Assembly (NCBI GenBank): GCA_963785035.1
Contig: CAWATG010000005.1
Coordinates: forward strand, 434,001 to 498,000
Source of the DNA: CAWATG01 sp963785035
GTDB lineage: Bacteria > Actinomycetota > Acidimicrobiia > IMCC26256 > CAWATG01
Reading direction: 5' to 3'
Length of the DNA: 64,000 nucleotides
The notes under the pieces were generated by a model. It searched no databases, was not told the origin of the DNA, and saw nothing but the letters and a program-made list of their open reading frames with translations. Shown here piece by piece: positions 26,545 to 33,832 of the stretch (position 1 is its first letter; each line of letters opens with the position of its first letter). The position numbers and the translations under genes were made by a program.

Positions 26545-26973
26545 CTACTCCTGGATTTCGATTCCCATCGAGCGAGCGGTTCCGCGTACCTGCGCCTCAG
26601 CGCCTTCGATGTCGACCGAGTTGAGATCAGGCAACTTCGTCTGCGCGATTTCGCGGAGCTGCGCCGTGGTCACGGAGCCCACCTTCGTCAGGCGGGGGTT
26701 GGCAGAGCCCTTCTCCAGCTTCGCCGCCTGACGCAGCAACACGGGCGTCGGGGGAGTCTTGGTGATAAATGTGAATGATCGATCCTCAAAGATCGAGATC
26801 TCAGCCGGAACAACCGTGCCCCGCTGCCCTTCGGTCGCAGCGTTGTACGCCTTGCAGAAGTCCATGATGTTGATGCCATGTGGACCGAGCGCCGTGCCCA
26901 CGGGCGGTGCAGGTGTCGCCTGGCCCGCCGGGATCTGAATACGCACGACCGCAGCCAGTTTCTTCTTTGCCAT
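26545..26973 (-). CDS. rplK: 50S ribosomal protein L11 (uL11)
   Basis: L11 binds the GTPase-associated centre of 23S rRNA and is needed for RelA-type stringent signalling and thiopeptide action. ATG 26973 gives MAKKKLAAVVRIQIPAGQAT and 142 residues; a longer upstream frame is spurious. The PPVGTALGPHGINIMDFCKA region and the signature RGTARSMGIEIQE end are present. The 149-nt gap to rplA has no gene. Confidence 0.96.
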   Translation of the reverse strand: MAKKKLAAVVRIQIPAGQATPAPPVGTALGPHGINIMDFCKAYNAATEGQRGTVVPAEISIFEDRSFTFITKTPPTPVLLRQAAKLEKGSANPRLTKVGSVTTAQLREIAQTKLPDLNSVDIEGAEAQVRGTARSMGIEIQE

Positions 26974-27100
26974 CTTCCATACTCCGTTCGCTGCGACACG
27001 AGGTCCGCGCCGCGAATCGTTATCAAGTGATTCTGACAGCGCGCTCCACGCGCTGAAAGTCCGGTCACATGCAGACGCCGGACATCGCCATACCGACGGG

Positions 27101-27853
27101 CTAGAGCTTTGCGACCTGCCCGAACTCCAATTCGACGGGCGTCTCACGCCCGAAGATATTCACGAGCACCTTGAGCTTCGACCGGTCGATATCGATCTCG
27201 CTGATCGCGCCGCTGAACTCTGCGAACGGTCCCGAAACCACGCGAACCTGCTCGCCCACCTCATATTCGAGGCGCGGACGCGCCTTCTTCTCGACGGCGC
27301 CATCCTCGGTCTTGCCCGCACCGAGAATCGCCTCGACTTCTTTTCTCGACAACGGCGAGGGCTTGGCGCCGCTCCCGACGAATCCCGTCACTCCCGGGGT
27401 GTTGCGTACGACGTACCACGAGTCGTCGTCGAGATCCATACGAACCAAGAGGTAACCGGGGAAAACCTTTTTCGGCACAACAACCTTACGGCCACCCTTG
27501 AACTCGATGACGTCCTCCATAGGGATGACGACTTCGAAGATCCGCTCCTCGACGTTCATGGAGCGAACGCGGCTCGCAAGGTTTTGTTTCACCTTGTTCT
27601 CGTAGCCGGCGTAGGTGTGCACGACGAACCACCCGCCTGGGCGGTCGAATGGGCTGGGCTCCGGCTCCTCGCCCTCTTCCTCGTCTTCGGTGTCGAGAAG
27701 ATCGAGAAGCTCGGCCGACCCGAGGTCACCCTCGATGGGGGCAGCCTCGAGCGTGACCTCGTCGAGAGCGACCTCGGCACTGCCTGTGAAGGCTAGGCCT
27801 GATTCAACGTCATCCGTTGTATCGCCGAAGGAGTCACCAATGTTCGAAACCAT
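27101..27853 (-). CDS. nusG: Transcription elongation/antitermination factor NusG
   Basis: NusG binds RNA polymerase and links it to Rho or to ribosomes through S10. The 250-residue product has an acidic N-terminal extension of about 70 residues, common in actinobacteria. The NGN domain follows (WFVVHTYAGYENKVKQNL, then VFPGYLLVRM) and then the KOW domain (GEQVRVVSGPFAEFSGAI). It lies 17 nt after secE. Confidence 0.96.
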   Translation of the reverse strand: MVSNIGDSFGDTTDDVESGLAFTGSAEVALDEVTLEAAPIEGDLGSAELLDLLDTEDEEEGEEPEPSPFDRPGGWFVVHTYAGYENKVKQNLASRVRSMNVEERIFEVVIPMEDVIEFKGGRKVVVPKKVFPGYLLVRMDLDDDSWYVVRNTPGVTGFVGSGAKPSPLSRKEVEAILGAGKTEDGAVEKKARPRLEYEVGEQVRVVSGPFAEFSGAISEIDIDRSKLKVLVNIFGRETPVELEFGQVAKL

Positions 27854-27870
27854 GCTGAGTTCAACCGCCG

Positions 27871-28149
27871 TCAGTCGTAGAGGAAAAGCACCAGTTCAGA
27901 GGACAGATAATCGAGGCCGAAGATCAACGCGCCGAGAACGACCACGGCAATGAGCACCACGATCGTCGAGTTGACGACCTCGCGCTTGCTCGGCCACGCG
28001 ACCTTGCGCAGTTCGCCACGGACCTCCGTTGCGAACTGCCGCGGCCCGACACGATCACTCGCCGGCGTCGGACCAGGCCGACGGTCTGGCGCGCGAGGAC
28101 GCTGGTCCGCACCCTGCTTCTCCATCATTCGCTTCGTCTGCCGGTTCAC
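27871..28149 (-). CDS. secE: Preprotein translocase subunit SecE
   Basis: SecE clamps SecY in the Sec translocon. The 92-residue product has a basic N-terminus of about 45 residues, the conserved amphipathic motif ELRKVAWPSKREVVNST, and one transmembrane helix (IVVLIAVVVLGALIFGL). The start is GTG 28149 with AAGG upstream. It lies between tRNA-Trp and nusG, as in most bacteria. Confidence 0.95.
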   Translation of the reverse strand: MNRQTKRMMEKQGADQRPRAPDRRPGPTPASDRVGPRQFATEVRGELRKVAWPSKREVVNSTIVVLIAVVVLGALIFGLDYLSSELVLFLYD

Positions 28150-28177
28150 CGACCAACCTTCATCTGGATCTTGCTAG

Positions 28178-28251
28178 CAGGGCAGGAGGGACTCGAACCC
28201 CCAACCGCCGGTTTTGGAGACCGGAGCTCTGCCAAATTGAGCTACTGCCCT
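28178..28251 (-). tRNA. tRNA-Trp (CCA)
   Basis: A complete 74-nt cloverleaf has acceptor AGGGCAG pairing with CTGCCCT, discriminator G, anticodon loop TCCAAAA-type with CCA, and T-arm GGTTCGAGTCC. The 3' CCA is not encoded. It lies just upstream of secE, a common arrangement. Confidence 0.95.
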
Positions 28252-28365
28252 CCGGGCGCGCGAGGGCCGGAAGGTGCCGAGAATAGCCGACCGCAGCGCT
28301 CAAGACCGGGCCGGCCGTGCAAGCGTGATCTGCCAACGGTCACAGCCCGCTCGCAGATCACTGGT

Positions 28366-28764
28366 TCAGCTCGCGATGCGATGCTGCCTGTGGCGTGAAC
28401 GTGCGATCATCACCGCGGCCGCTCCTGCAGCGACGGTGGCGCCGCCGATTGCGCCGGCATAGGCAAGCCGCTTGCCCGAGAGCGCCGAACGCAGAGCCCT
28501 GCGCTCGGCGACGAGTTCGAGAGCAACCAAGGTATCGGCGAGTAATCCTGCTGGTGCCTCGAAGCTCCGGCTCCGCAGCATCTGCAGCGCACGCAGCAAT
28601 TTTCGATACCGGGCCAGCTCCGCTTGGCAACGTAGACAGCTCTCGAGATGCTCACGCGCCGCTGAATCAAGCGACGACCATGCCGTCGGAACGCCTCCCT
28701 CGGGCACTGGCACCTCGGGGTCTGCCAACTCGGGCAGCACCGCTGCCAAATCCTCACATCGCAT
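28366..28764 (-). CDS. Zinc-finger anti-sigma factor (membrane)
   Basis: The product, about 132 residues, has the anti-sigma ZAS motif HxxxCxxC (HLESCLRC) near its N-terminus. A single transmembrane helix near the C-terminus (LAYAGAIGGATVAAGAAAV) is followed by a short basic tail. It overlaps the ECF sigma gene by 11 nt, the usual sigma/anti-sigma pairing. The start at ATG 28764 is the better-looking one, but a TTG at 28788 is possible and no ribosome binding site is strong. The inducing signal cannot be told from sequence. Confidence 0.82.
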   Translation of the reverse strand: MRCEDLAAVLPELADPEVPVPEGGVPTAWSSLDSAAREHLESCLRCQAELARYRKLLRALQMLRSRSFEAPAGLLADTLVALELVAERRALRSALSGKRLAYAGAIGGATVAAGAAAVMIARSRHRQHRIAS

Positions 28765-29359
28765 GAGCTGACCGGTCCTCGTCGTCAAAGAGATCGTCGC
28801 GGAGCTGCTTCCGGCCCCGATGGAGCCGAACCTTGGCAGCCGCGACCGAGATCCCCAACTCCTCGGCGATGGCCTCGTGGCTCATGCCGTAGATGTCCTT
28901 GAGTACCACGACGGCGCGGAGCTTGGCCGGGAGGCCATCGAGCGCAGCGCCAAGCCTGTCCGCCAGCATCGAAGAGGCCGCCGCCCGCTCAGGGTTCCCC
29001 GAGATTCGCTCGTCCGCGACGTCACGCTGATCGTCGATCCTGGCGTGACGATCCCGGCCACGCTTGGCGACCTGCGTGTACGCCGTATTGGCGGTGATTC
29101 GGTACAGCCACGTGGACAGCGACGATTCACCGCGAAAGCGGCGAATTCCCTTCCATGCCCGGAGATACGTCTCCTGCACCACGTCGCGCGCGTCCTCTTC
29201 ATCTGCCGTGAGCCGCATCGCCAGGCTGTACATGTCGACGTAGGTCTGACGAACCAATTCCTCAAAAGCGGATTGGTCGCCGGCCTGCGCCCTGGAAACG
29301 AGTTCGGCTCGGTCGTCTGGATCTTCCGGTGGCCCGGTTACCAATTCGACTCCCGACAC
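28754..29359 (-). CDS. ECF-type RNA polymerase sigma factor
   Basis: An extracytoplasmic-function sigma factor of 201 residues. Region 2 is clear (ARDVVQETYLRAWKGIRRFR, then STWLYRITANTAY). Region 4 has a helix-turn-helix (MSHEAIAEELGISVAAAKVR). It is paired with the anti-sigma gene downstream. GTG 29359 is the longest start; a TTG five codons later is preceded by GGGAG and could be used instead. The pair sits between rpmG and tRNA-Trp, splitting the usual tuf/rpmG-secE run. Confidence 0.88.
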   Translation of the reverse strand: MSGVELVTGPPEDPDDRAELVSRAQAGDQSAFEELVRQTYVDMYSLAMRLTADEEDARDVVQETYLRAWKGIRRFRGESSLSTWLYRITANTAYTQVAKRGRDRHARIDDQRDVADERISGNPERAAASSMLADRLGAALDGLPAKLRAVVVLKDIYGMSHEAIAEELGISVAAAKVRLHRGRKQLRDDLFDDEDRSAHAM

Positions 29360-29380
29360 ACGGTATTGGTTACGCGCCAG

Positions 29381-29542
29381 TTAGCGGGTCTCGCGGTGCA
29401 GCGTGTGCTGCCGCTCAAACCTGCAGTACTTCTTCATCTCGATCCGCTCGCGGTCGTTGATTTTGCTCTTCATCGTGATGTAGTTCCGCCGCTTGCAGCC
29501 CTCGCATGCCAGCGTCACCTTGATCCGCTTCTCGTTTGCCAT
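29381..29542 (-). CDS. rpmG: 50S ribosomal protein L33 (bL33)
   Basis: A 53-residue product that starts MANEKRIKVTLACEGCKRRN and contains the YITMKSKINDRERIEMKKYC core and HTLHRETR end of L33. The first zinc CxxC is present (CEGC). The second pair has only one cysteine (KKYCRFERQHT), so zinc binding may be lost or altered. It starts 18 nt after tuf2, and the spacer is identical to that after tuf1. Position before secE is typical. Confidence 0.9.
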   Translation of the reverse strand: MANEKRIKVTLACEGCKRRNYITMKSKINDRERIEMKKYCRFERQHTLHRETR

Positions 29543-30746
29543 GGTTTGTTGTTCCCTCTACTACTTCAAGATCTTCACGACACGACCAGCACCCACAGTA
29601 CGCCCACCCTCACGGATCGCGAACCGCAGACCATCCTCCATCGCAATCGGCGCAATCAACTCCACCGTCATCTCCGTGTTATCACCCGGCATCACCATCT
29701 CCGTACCCGACGGCAACTCAATCTTCCCCGTCACATCCGTCGTCCGGAAATAAAACTGCGGCCGATAATTCGAAAAGAAAGGAGAATGACGACCACCCTC
29801 CTCCTTCGTCAAAATATAAACTTGAGCCTCAAAATTCGTATGCGGCGTAATACTCCCAGGCTTCGCTAAAACCTGACCACGCTCAACATCTTCCTTCTTC
29901 GTCCCACGCAACAACGCACCAATATTGTCCCCAGCCCGACCCTCATCAAGCAACTTCCGGAACATCTCAACACCAGTACACGTCGTCTTCGTCGTCGCAC
30001 GAATACCAATGATCTCAACCTCATCACCAGTATGAACAATCCCCTGCTCAACCTTGCCCGTCACAACCGTCCCACGACCCGTAATCGAAAAAACATCCTC
30101 AATCGGCATCAAAAACGGCTTATCCAACTCGCGAACAGGCTCAGGAACAAACGAATCCACCGCCGCCATCAACTCCAAAATCCCAACAGCAGCGTCCTTA
30201 TCACCATCCAACGCCTTCAACGCCGACACCCGCACAATCGGCGTATCATCACCAGGAAACTCGAACGCCGTCAACAACTCACGAACCTCGAGCTCCACAA
30301 GCTCCAACAACTCTTCGTCCTCAACCTGATCACACTTATTCAACGCCACCACAATCGACGGCACACCCACCTGCCGCGCCAACAACACATGCTCACGCGT
30401 CTGCGGCATCGGACCATCCGTCGCAGCAACCACCAAAATCGCGCCATCCACCTGCGCAGCACCCGTAATCATATTCTTGATGTAATCCGCATGCCCAGGC
30501 ATATCCACATGCGCATAATGACGATTCTCCGTCTCATACTCCACATGCGAAATATTGATCGTAATACCACGAGCCTTTTCCTCAGGCGCCTTATCAATCT
30601 GATCAAACGCCGTCGCCTTCACCTTCGGATTACCCTCCGCCAACACCCGCGTAATCGCAGCCGTCAACGTCGTCTTCCCATGGTCAATATGACCCATCGT
30701 GCCAACGTTCAAATGCGGCTTAGTCCGCTCGAACTTCTCTTTTGCC
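29532..30746 (-). repeat. tuf repeat unit, copy 2
   Basis: Partner of 11800-13014, with the same extent and four visible substitutions. Both units are in the same orientation about 17.7 kb apart, so recombination between them would delete or duplicate the whole rif-str segment. Confidence 0.9.
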
Positions 30747-30748
30747 AT
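29561..30748 (-). CDS. tuf: Elongation factor Tu, copy 2
   Basis: The second 395-residue EF-Tu, identical to copy 1 except for one residue (Val for Ala in DKDAAVGIL). All GTPase motifs are intact. It sits beside tRNA-Thr and tRNA-Met and before rpmG, resembling the tufB locus of enterobacteria. It shares the G/T-ending codon use of copy 1. The 91-nt gap to tRNA-Met has GAGG 11 nt before the ATG but no obvious promoter. Confidence 0.97.
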   Translation of the reverse strand: MAKEKFERTKPHLNVGTMGHIDHGKTTLTAAITRVLAEGNPKVKATAFDQIDKAPEEKARGITINISHVEYETENRHYAHVDMPGHADYIKNMITGAAQVDGAILVVAATDGPMPQTREHVLLARQVGVPSIVVALNKCDQVEDEELLELVELEVRELLTAFEFPGDDTPIVRVSALKALDGDKDAAVGILELMAAVDSFVPEPVRELDKPFLMPIEDVFSITGRGTVVTGKVEQGIVHTGDEVEIIGIRATTKTTCTGVEMFRKLLDEGRAGDNIGALLRGTKKEDVERGQVLAKPGSITPHTNFEAQVYILTKEEGGRHSPFFSNYRPQFYFRTTDVTGKIELPSGTEMVMPGDNTEMTVELIAPIAMEDGLRFAIREGGRTVGAGRVVKILK

Positions 30749-30839
30749 CTCAGCGTTTTCCTCGTGCTCGGTTTTCGGATCTGACGATATGCCACCGGTG
30801 CCTGCTGTGCTCGGGTGTCGCTGGCGACCGTTGATGTTG

Positions 30840-30913
30840 TAGCGGGGGCGGGAATCGAACCCGCGACACCACGATTATGAGCCGTGTGCTCTAACCAACT
30901 GAGCTACCCCGCC
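30840..30913 (-). tRNA. tRNA-Met (CAT), probably elongator
   Basis: A 74-nt cloverleaf with acceptor GGCGGGG pairing with CCCCGCT (G-U at the first pair), discriminator A, anticodon CAT in loop CTCATAA, and T-arm GCGGGTTCGATTCCCGC. There is no 3' CCA. The paired first position argues against initiator tRNA, which has a 1-72 mismatch. A CAT anticodon could also be tRNA-Ile2, but the body resembles elongator Met. Confidence 0.9.
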
Positions 30914-30950
30914 GAGAAGAATGGCTCTGACGCACCCATGCGACCCGTGG

Positions 30951-31023
30951 AGCCCCGTTACGGACTTGAACCGTAGACCCCTTCCTTACCATGGAAGTGC
31001 TCTGCCAACTGAGCTAACGGGGC
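30951..31023 (-). tRNA. tRNA-Thr (GGT)
   Basis: A 73-nt cloverleaf with acceptor GCCCCGT/ACGGGGC, anticodon GGT, T-arm TACGGTTCAAGTCCGTA and discriminator U. The 3' CCA is not encoded. It lies 37 nt upstream of tRNA-Met and is likely co-transcribed with it and tuf2. Confidence 0.94.
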
Positions 31024-31098
31024 GACGGCCCAGAGGATAGTAGGGCAGCCGCCCGCGAGGTGGGCTGGAATACCGGGACCGTCCGATAACGTGCGCGC

Positions 31099-31593
31099 AT
31101 GAGCGTCACCCTCCGTCTCGCCGAAACCCGCGACGCCGAAGCAATCCGCGACATCTACAACGCTGAGGTGCTTGGATCGACCGTCACGTTCGACATGGTG
31201 GCCCGCACCCTTGACGACCAGGTCCGCTGGCTGGCAGCCCACTCCGGCGGCCACCCAGCAGTCGTCGCGACCGATGAAACCGGAACAGTCCTGGGATTCG
31301 GATCACTCTCGCCGTATCGATCGCGCCCGGCGTATTCGACGACCGTGGAGGACTCGGTCTACGTACACGCTGACGCTCGGGGAAATGACGTCGGTCGGAG
31401 CATTCTGACGGAACTGGTCCGTCTCGCACGTGCGCACGGATTCCATTGCGTGATTGCGCGAATCGTCGGAGGTCATGTCGCGTCGATCGCTCTGCACGAG
31501 AAATGCGGATTCACGCAGATCGGCCGTGAGCGTGAGGTCGGAAGGAAATTCGGCCAGTGGCTCGACGTCGTCATGATGCAGCTCATGCTCTGA
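31099..31593 (+). CDS. GNAT-family acetyltransferase, phosphinothricin-type
   Basis: A 164-residue GCN5-related N-acetyltransferase. The N-terminus (RLAETRDAEAIRDIYNAEV) and the GFGSLSPYRSRPAYSTTVEDSVYV strand-loop match the phosphinothricin/methionine-sulfoximine acetyltransferase subgroup. The acetyl-CoA loop reads RGNDVGRSIL, and ALHEKCGFTQIGREREVGRKFGQWLDVVMM closes the fold. It probably acetylates a small amine such as an amino-acid analogue; the substrate is not determined. It is a plus-strand gene inserted between tRNA-Thr and tRNA-Tyr. Confidence 0.88.
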   Translation: MSVTLRLAETRDAEAIRDIYNAEVLGSTVTFDMVARTLDDQVRWLAAHSGGHPAVVATDETGTVLGFGSLSPYRSRPAYSTTVEDSVYVHADARGNDVGRSILTELVRLARAHGFHCVIARIVGGHVASIALHEKCGFTQIGREREVGRKFGQWLDVVMMQLML

Positions 31594-31610
31594 CCTTGGC
31601 CCGCTCGACA

Positions 31611-31634
31611 CCGGCCCGCCACAGCGCGGGCCGG
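31611..31634. terminator. GC-rich hairpin between GNAT gene and tRNA-Tyr
   Basis: A perfect 9-bp stem, CCGGCCCGC/GCGGGCCGG, with a 6-nt loop begins 17 nt after the acetyltransferase stop. It has no U-tract but is placed to end that transcript. Confidence 0.5.
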
Positions 31635-31694
31635 GACGGCCGGCGAGTTGCGTGCCAGGACAGTGGCGAAGAGCCCGAACACACGCGAATTGGG

Positions 31695-31775
31695 TGGGCC
31701 GGGCTGGATTCGAACCAGCGTAGCTTGCGCAGCAGAGTTACAGTCTGCTCCCTTTGGCCACTCGGGTACCGACCC
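31695..31775 (-). tRNA. tRNA-Tyr (GTA)
   Basis: A class II tRNA of 81 nt with acceptor GGGTCGG/CCGGCCC, anticodon GTA in loop CTGTAAC, a variable arm, and T-arm GCTGGTTCGAATCCAGC. Discriminator A; no encoded CCA. It is the first gene of the minus-strand tRNA-tuf run. Confidence 0.94.
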
Positions 31776-31864
31776 CTGTGCACTGCCGATGCCATCGGCA
31801 CCATCCGCAGCGGCGCGTACAGTAGCAGCCGGTTTCCAGCGAACGACTTGTCCGAGGTGACGTG

Positions 31865-32353
31865 ATGCCGACATTTGACGTTGTATCCGAGATTGACCGC
31901 CAGGAGCTGCGAAACGCGGTGGACCAAGCCAACCGGGAGATCTCGACCCGGTTCGACTTCAAGAACACCGACAGCTCAATCGAGCTCGGTGACAAGACCC
32001 TGACGCTCGAGGCCGACAGCGAACAGCGCCTCAAGGCGCTCACCCAGGTACTCGAGGAGAAGCTGGTGAAACGCCAGATCTCACTCAAGACACTGGGCTA
32101 TGGCAAGATCGAGGACGCTTCGAAGGGGCGAGCGCGCCAGGCCGTCACGATCAACGTCGGGATCTCCTCGGATAAGGCCCGCGCCATTGGGAAGGTCATC
32201 AAGGACATCGGAATCAAAGGGCTCCAGCACCAGGTCCAAGGCGATCAGCTGCGCATCACGAGCAAGAAGCGCGACGATCTTCAGACCGCTATCGCCGCCC
32301 TGAAGGAACACGACTTCGAGATCCCGCTCCAGTTCGAGAACTTTCGCGACTGA
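31865..32353 (+). CDS. yajQ: YajQ-family nucleotide-binding protein
   Basis: A 162-residue protein of the YajQ (DUF520) family: DVVSEIDRQELRNAVDQANREI start, then TRFDFKN, and HQVQGDQLRITSKKRDDLQ near the end. Family members bind nucleic acid or nucleotides, and a Xanthomonas homologue binds cyclic di-GMP; the role here is unknown. ATG 31865 has GAGG 7 nt upstream; a GTG one codon earlier is less well spaced. Confidence 0.92.
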   Translation: MPTFDVVSEIDRQELRNAVDQANREISTRFDFKNTDSSIELGDKTLTLEADSEQRLKALTQVLEEKLVKRQISLKTLGYGKIEDASKGRARQAVTINVGISSDKARAIGKVIKDIGIKGLQHQVQGDQLRITSKKRDDLQTAIAALKEHDFEIPLQFENFRD

Positions 32354-32356
32354 ACC

Positions 32357-32387
32357 GGCGCGCCCGACTCGGGTGGACCCGGGCGCC
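32357..32387. terminator. GC-rich hairpin between convergent yajQ and htpX
   Basis: Arms GGCGCGCCCG and CGGGCGCC pair over 8 bp with one bulged base in the 55-nt convergent gap. No U-tract is seen. It may serve as a bidirectional terminator. Confidence 0.4.
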
Positions 32388-32408
32388 AGGCCAATCGCCG
32401 AGGGGAGG

Positions 32409-33254
32409 TCAAACCTTCGAACGGAGCCGTTCGATGCGGGCCGCTGTTGGTGGGTGGGTCAGGAACAGGTTGGCGAACGTCGCCTTCCGCCCTGTCAGTG
32501 GGTTGATGATGTACGCAGTGGCCTGCGCTTGGTTGACGTTCATCGGGACTCGGTTGGCGTAGACCTCGATCTTCTCGAGCGCACGAGCCAACGGCTCGCC
32601 ATCGCCGATCAGGGCCTTCGCCGAACGATCTGCCTCGAACTCGCGCGACCGGGAGAGCGCCATCTGCAAAAGCATCGCTGCGACAGGGGCCAGGATCATC
32701 ATGAGCAGCATGCCGATCACGTTGTCGTCCTCGTCATCGCCACCACGCCCACCGAACATGGCACCCCACATCGCCATACGTGCTGCCATCGTGATACCCA
32801 TTGCGACAGCAGCCGCGACCGAACCGATCAGGATGTCGCGGTTGCGAATATGACTCATCTCATGTGCCAATACGCCACGCAATTCGTCACGGTCGAGGAC
32901 ACCCACCAGGCCCTCGGTAACAGCCACCGCCGCGTGTGCGGGATTCCGGCCCGTGGCGAAAGCGTTCGGCTGGGCTTCGGCACACATGTAGATGCGGGGC
33001 ATCGGAAGCTCTGCTCGCTCGGAAAGATCCCGAACAATCGCATAGATCGCAGGCGCCTCGGCCTCGGTTACCGGCTGGGCACCCGATGACTTGATGGCCA
33101 GCTTGTCGGAGAACCAGTACGAGCCGCCCACCATCACAAGGCCAAGCAGCAATCCGAGATAGAGACCCCCAGTGCCGAAGAAAGACCCGACCCCCATGAA
33201 GAGGGCACCGATGCCTGCTAGCAAAACGGCGGTCTTCATCGTGTTTCGCATCAT
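32409..33254 (-). CDS. htpX: Membrane zinc metalloprotease HtpX
   Basis: HtpX is a membrane-bound M48 protease that degrades misfolded membrane proteins. The 281-residue product has two N-terminal hydrophobic segments (residues ~8-46), the NAFATGRNP motif, and the zinc site HEMSH at residues 131-135. Two more hydrophobic stretches and the downstream zinc ligand region EFEADR follow. The length is standard. It is monocistronic and convergent with yajQ. Confidence 0.93.
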   Translation of the reverse strand: MMRNTMKTAVLLAGIGALFMGVGSFFGTGGLYLGLLLGLVMVGGSYWFSDKLAIKSSGAQPVTEAEAPAIYAIVRDLSERAELPMPRIYMCAEAQPNAFATGRNPAHAAVAVTEGLVGVLDRDELRGVLAHEMSHIRNRDILIGSVAAAVAMGITMAARMAMWGAMFGGRGGDDEDDNVIGMLLMMILAPVAAMLLQMALSRSREFEADRSAKALIGDGEPLARALEKIEVYANRVPMNVNQAQATAYIINPLTGRKATFANLFLTHPPTAARIERLRSKV

Positions 33255-33346
33255 GGCGCTTCGCTTTCGTGAATGGCAGCTGTCATGTCGTGCAGCCCCC
33301 TATATAACACGAGTCTGACCAGCCGCATTCCTCACCTATTCGCAAC

Positions 33347-33832
33347 CTATTCGTAGTAGCCAGAATGGAAGTAGATACAGGGGACCCCTTCGGAGCGGAA
33401 CATTTCGACGTTGCGACGGTCGTCTTCGATCGCCAGCCTCACATCGAAGCCAAAAGCCCGAAGATCGACCAACGACGCGTGCTTGAAATCCCGGGCCATG
33501 TCGTAGTCACCATAGGGACGGGTCAGGAGAAGGTCCCACCGGATTTCGTAGTGCCGCAGCCACGCCTCCGTCAGATGGTGCACCCGCTGAGGACGAGCCG
33601 TGAGCAAGACAACCTGGAGCTCGGGATCGAGCAACTCCAGCATGACGTGAACCTCATGGATGACAGGGTCATCGCCGCAGGCGTCGAAGAACTCCCGCCA
33701 TCTCGGCGAAGGCAACTCCAGATAGTGCTGGCGACTGGCAGCGTCGCTCAGCACCCCGTCGATATCCACGACAACGCAAGGCCCTGGAATGAGAGGGTCC
33801 CGAAACCATGTCCAGTGCTCCCGCTGTGGCAT
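33347..33832 (-). CDS. HAD-type phosphatase, polynucleotide-kinase 3'-phosphatase-like
   Basis: A 161-residue HAD-superfamily protein. Motif I is DIDGVLSD (first Asp is the nucleophile), motif II is LLTARP, and motif III/IV is AIEDDRRNVEMF. The arrangement resembles phosphatase domains of polynucleotide kinases and related small HAD phosphatases. The substrate is unknown. The ATG overlaps the acsA stop (TGATG), so it is likely translated with acsA. Confidence 0.78.
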   Translation of the reverse strand: MPQREHWTWFRDPLIPGPCVVVDIDGVLSDAASRQHYLELPSPRWREFFDACGDDPVIHEVHVMLELLDPELQVVLLTARPQRVHHLTEAWLRHYEIRWDLLLTRPYGDYDMARDFKHASLVDLRAFGFDVRLAIEDDRRNVEMFRSEGVPCIYFHSGYYE

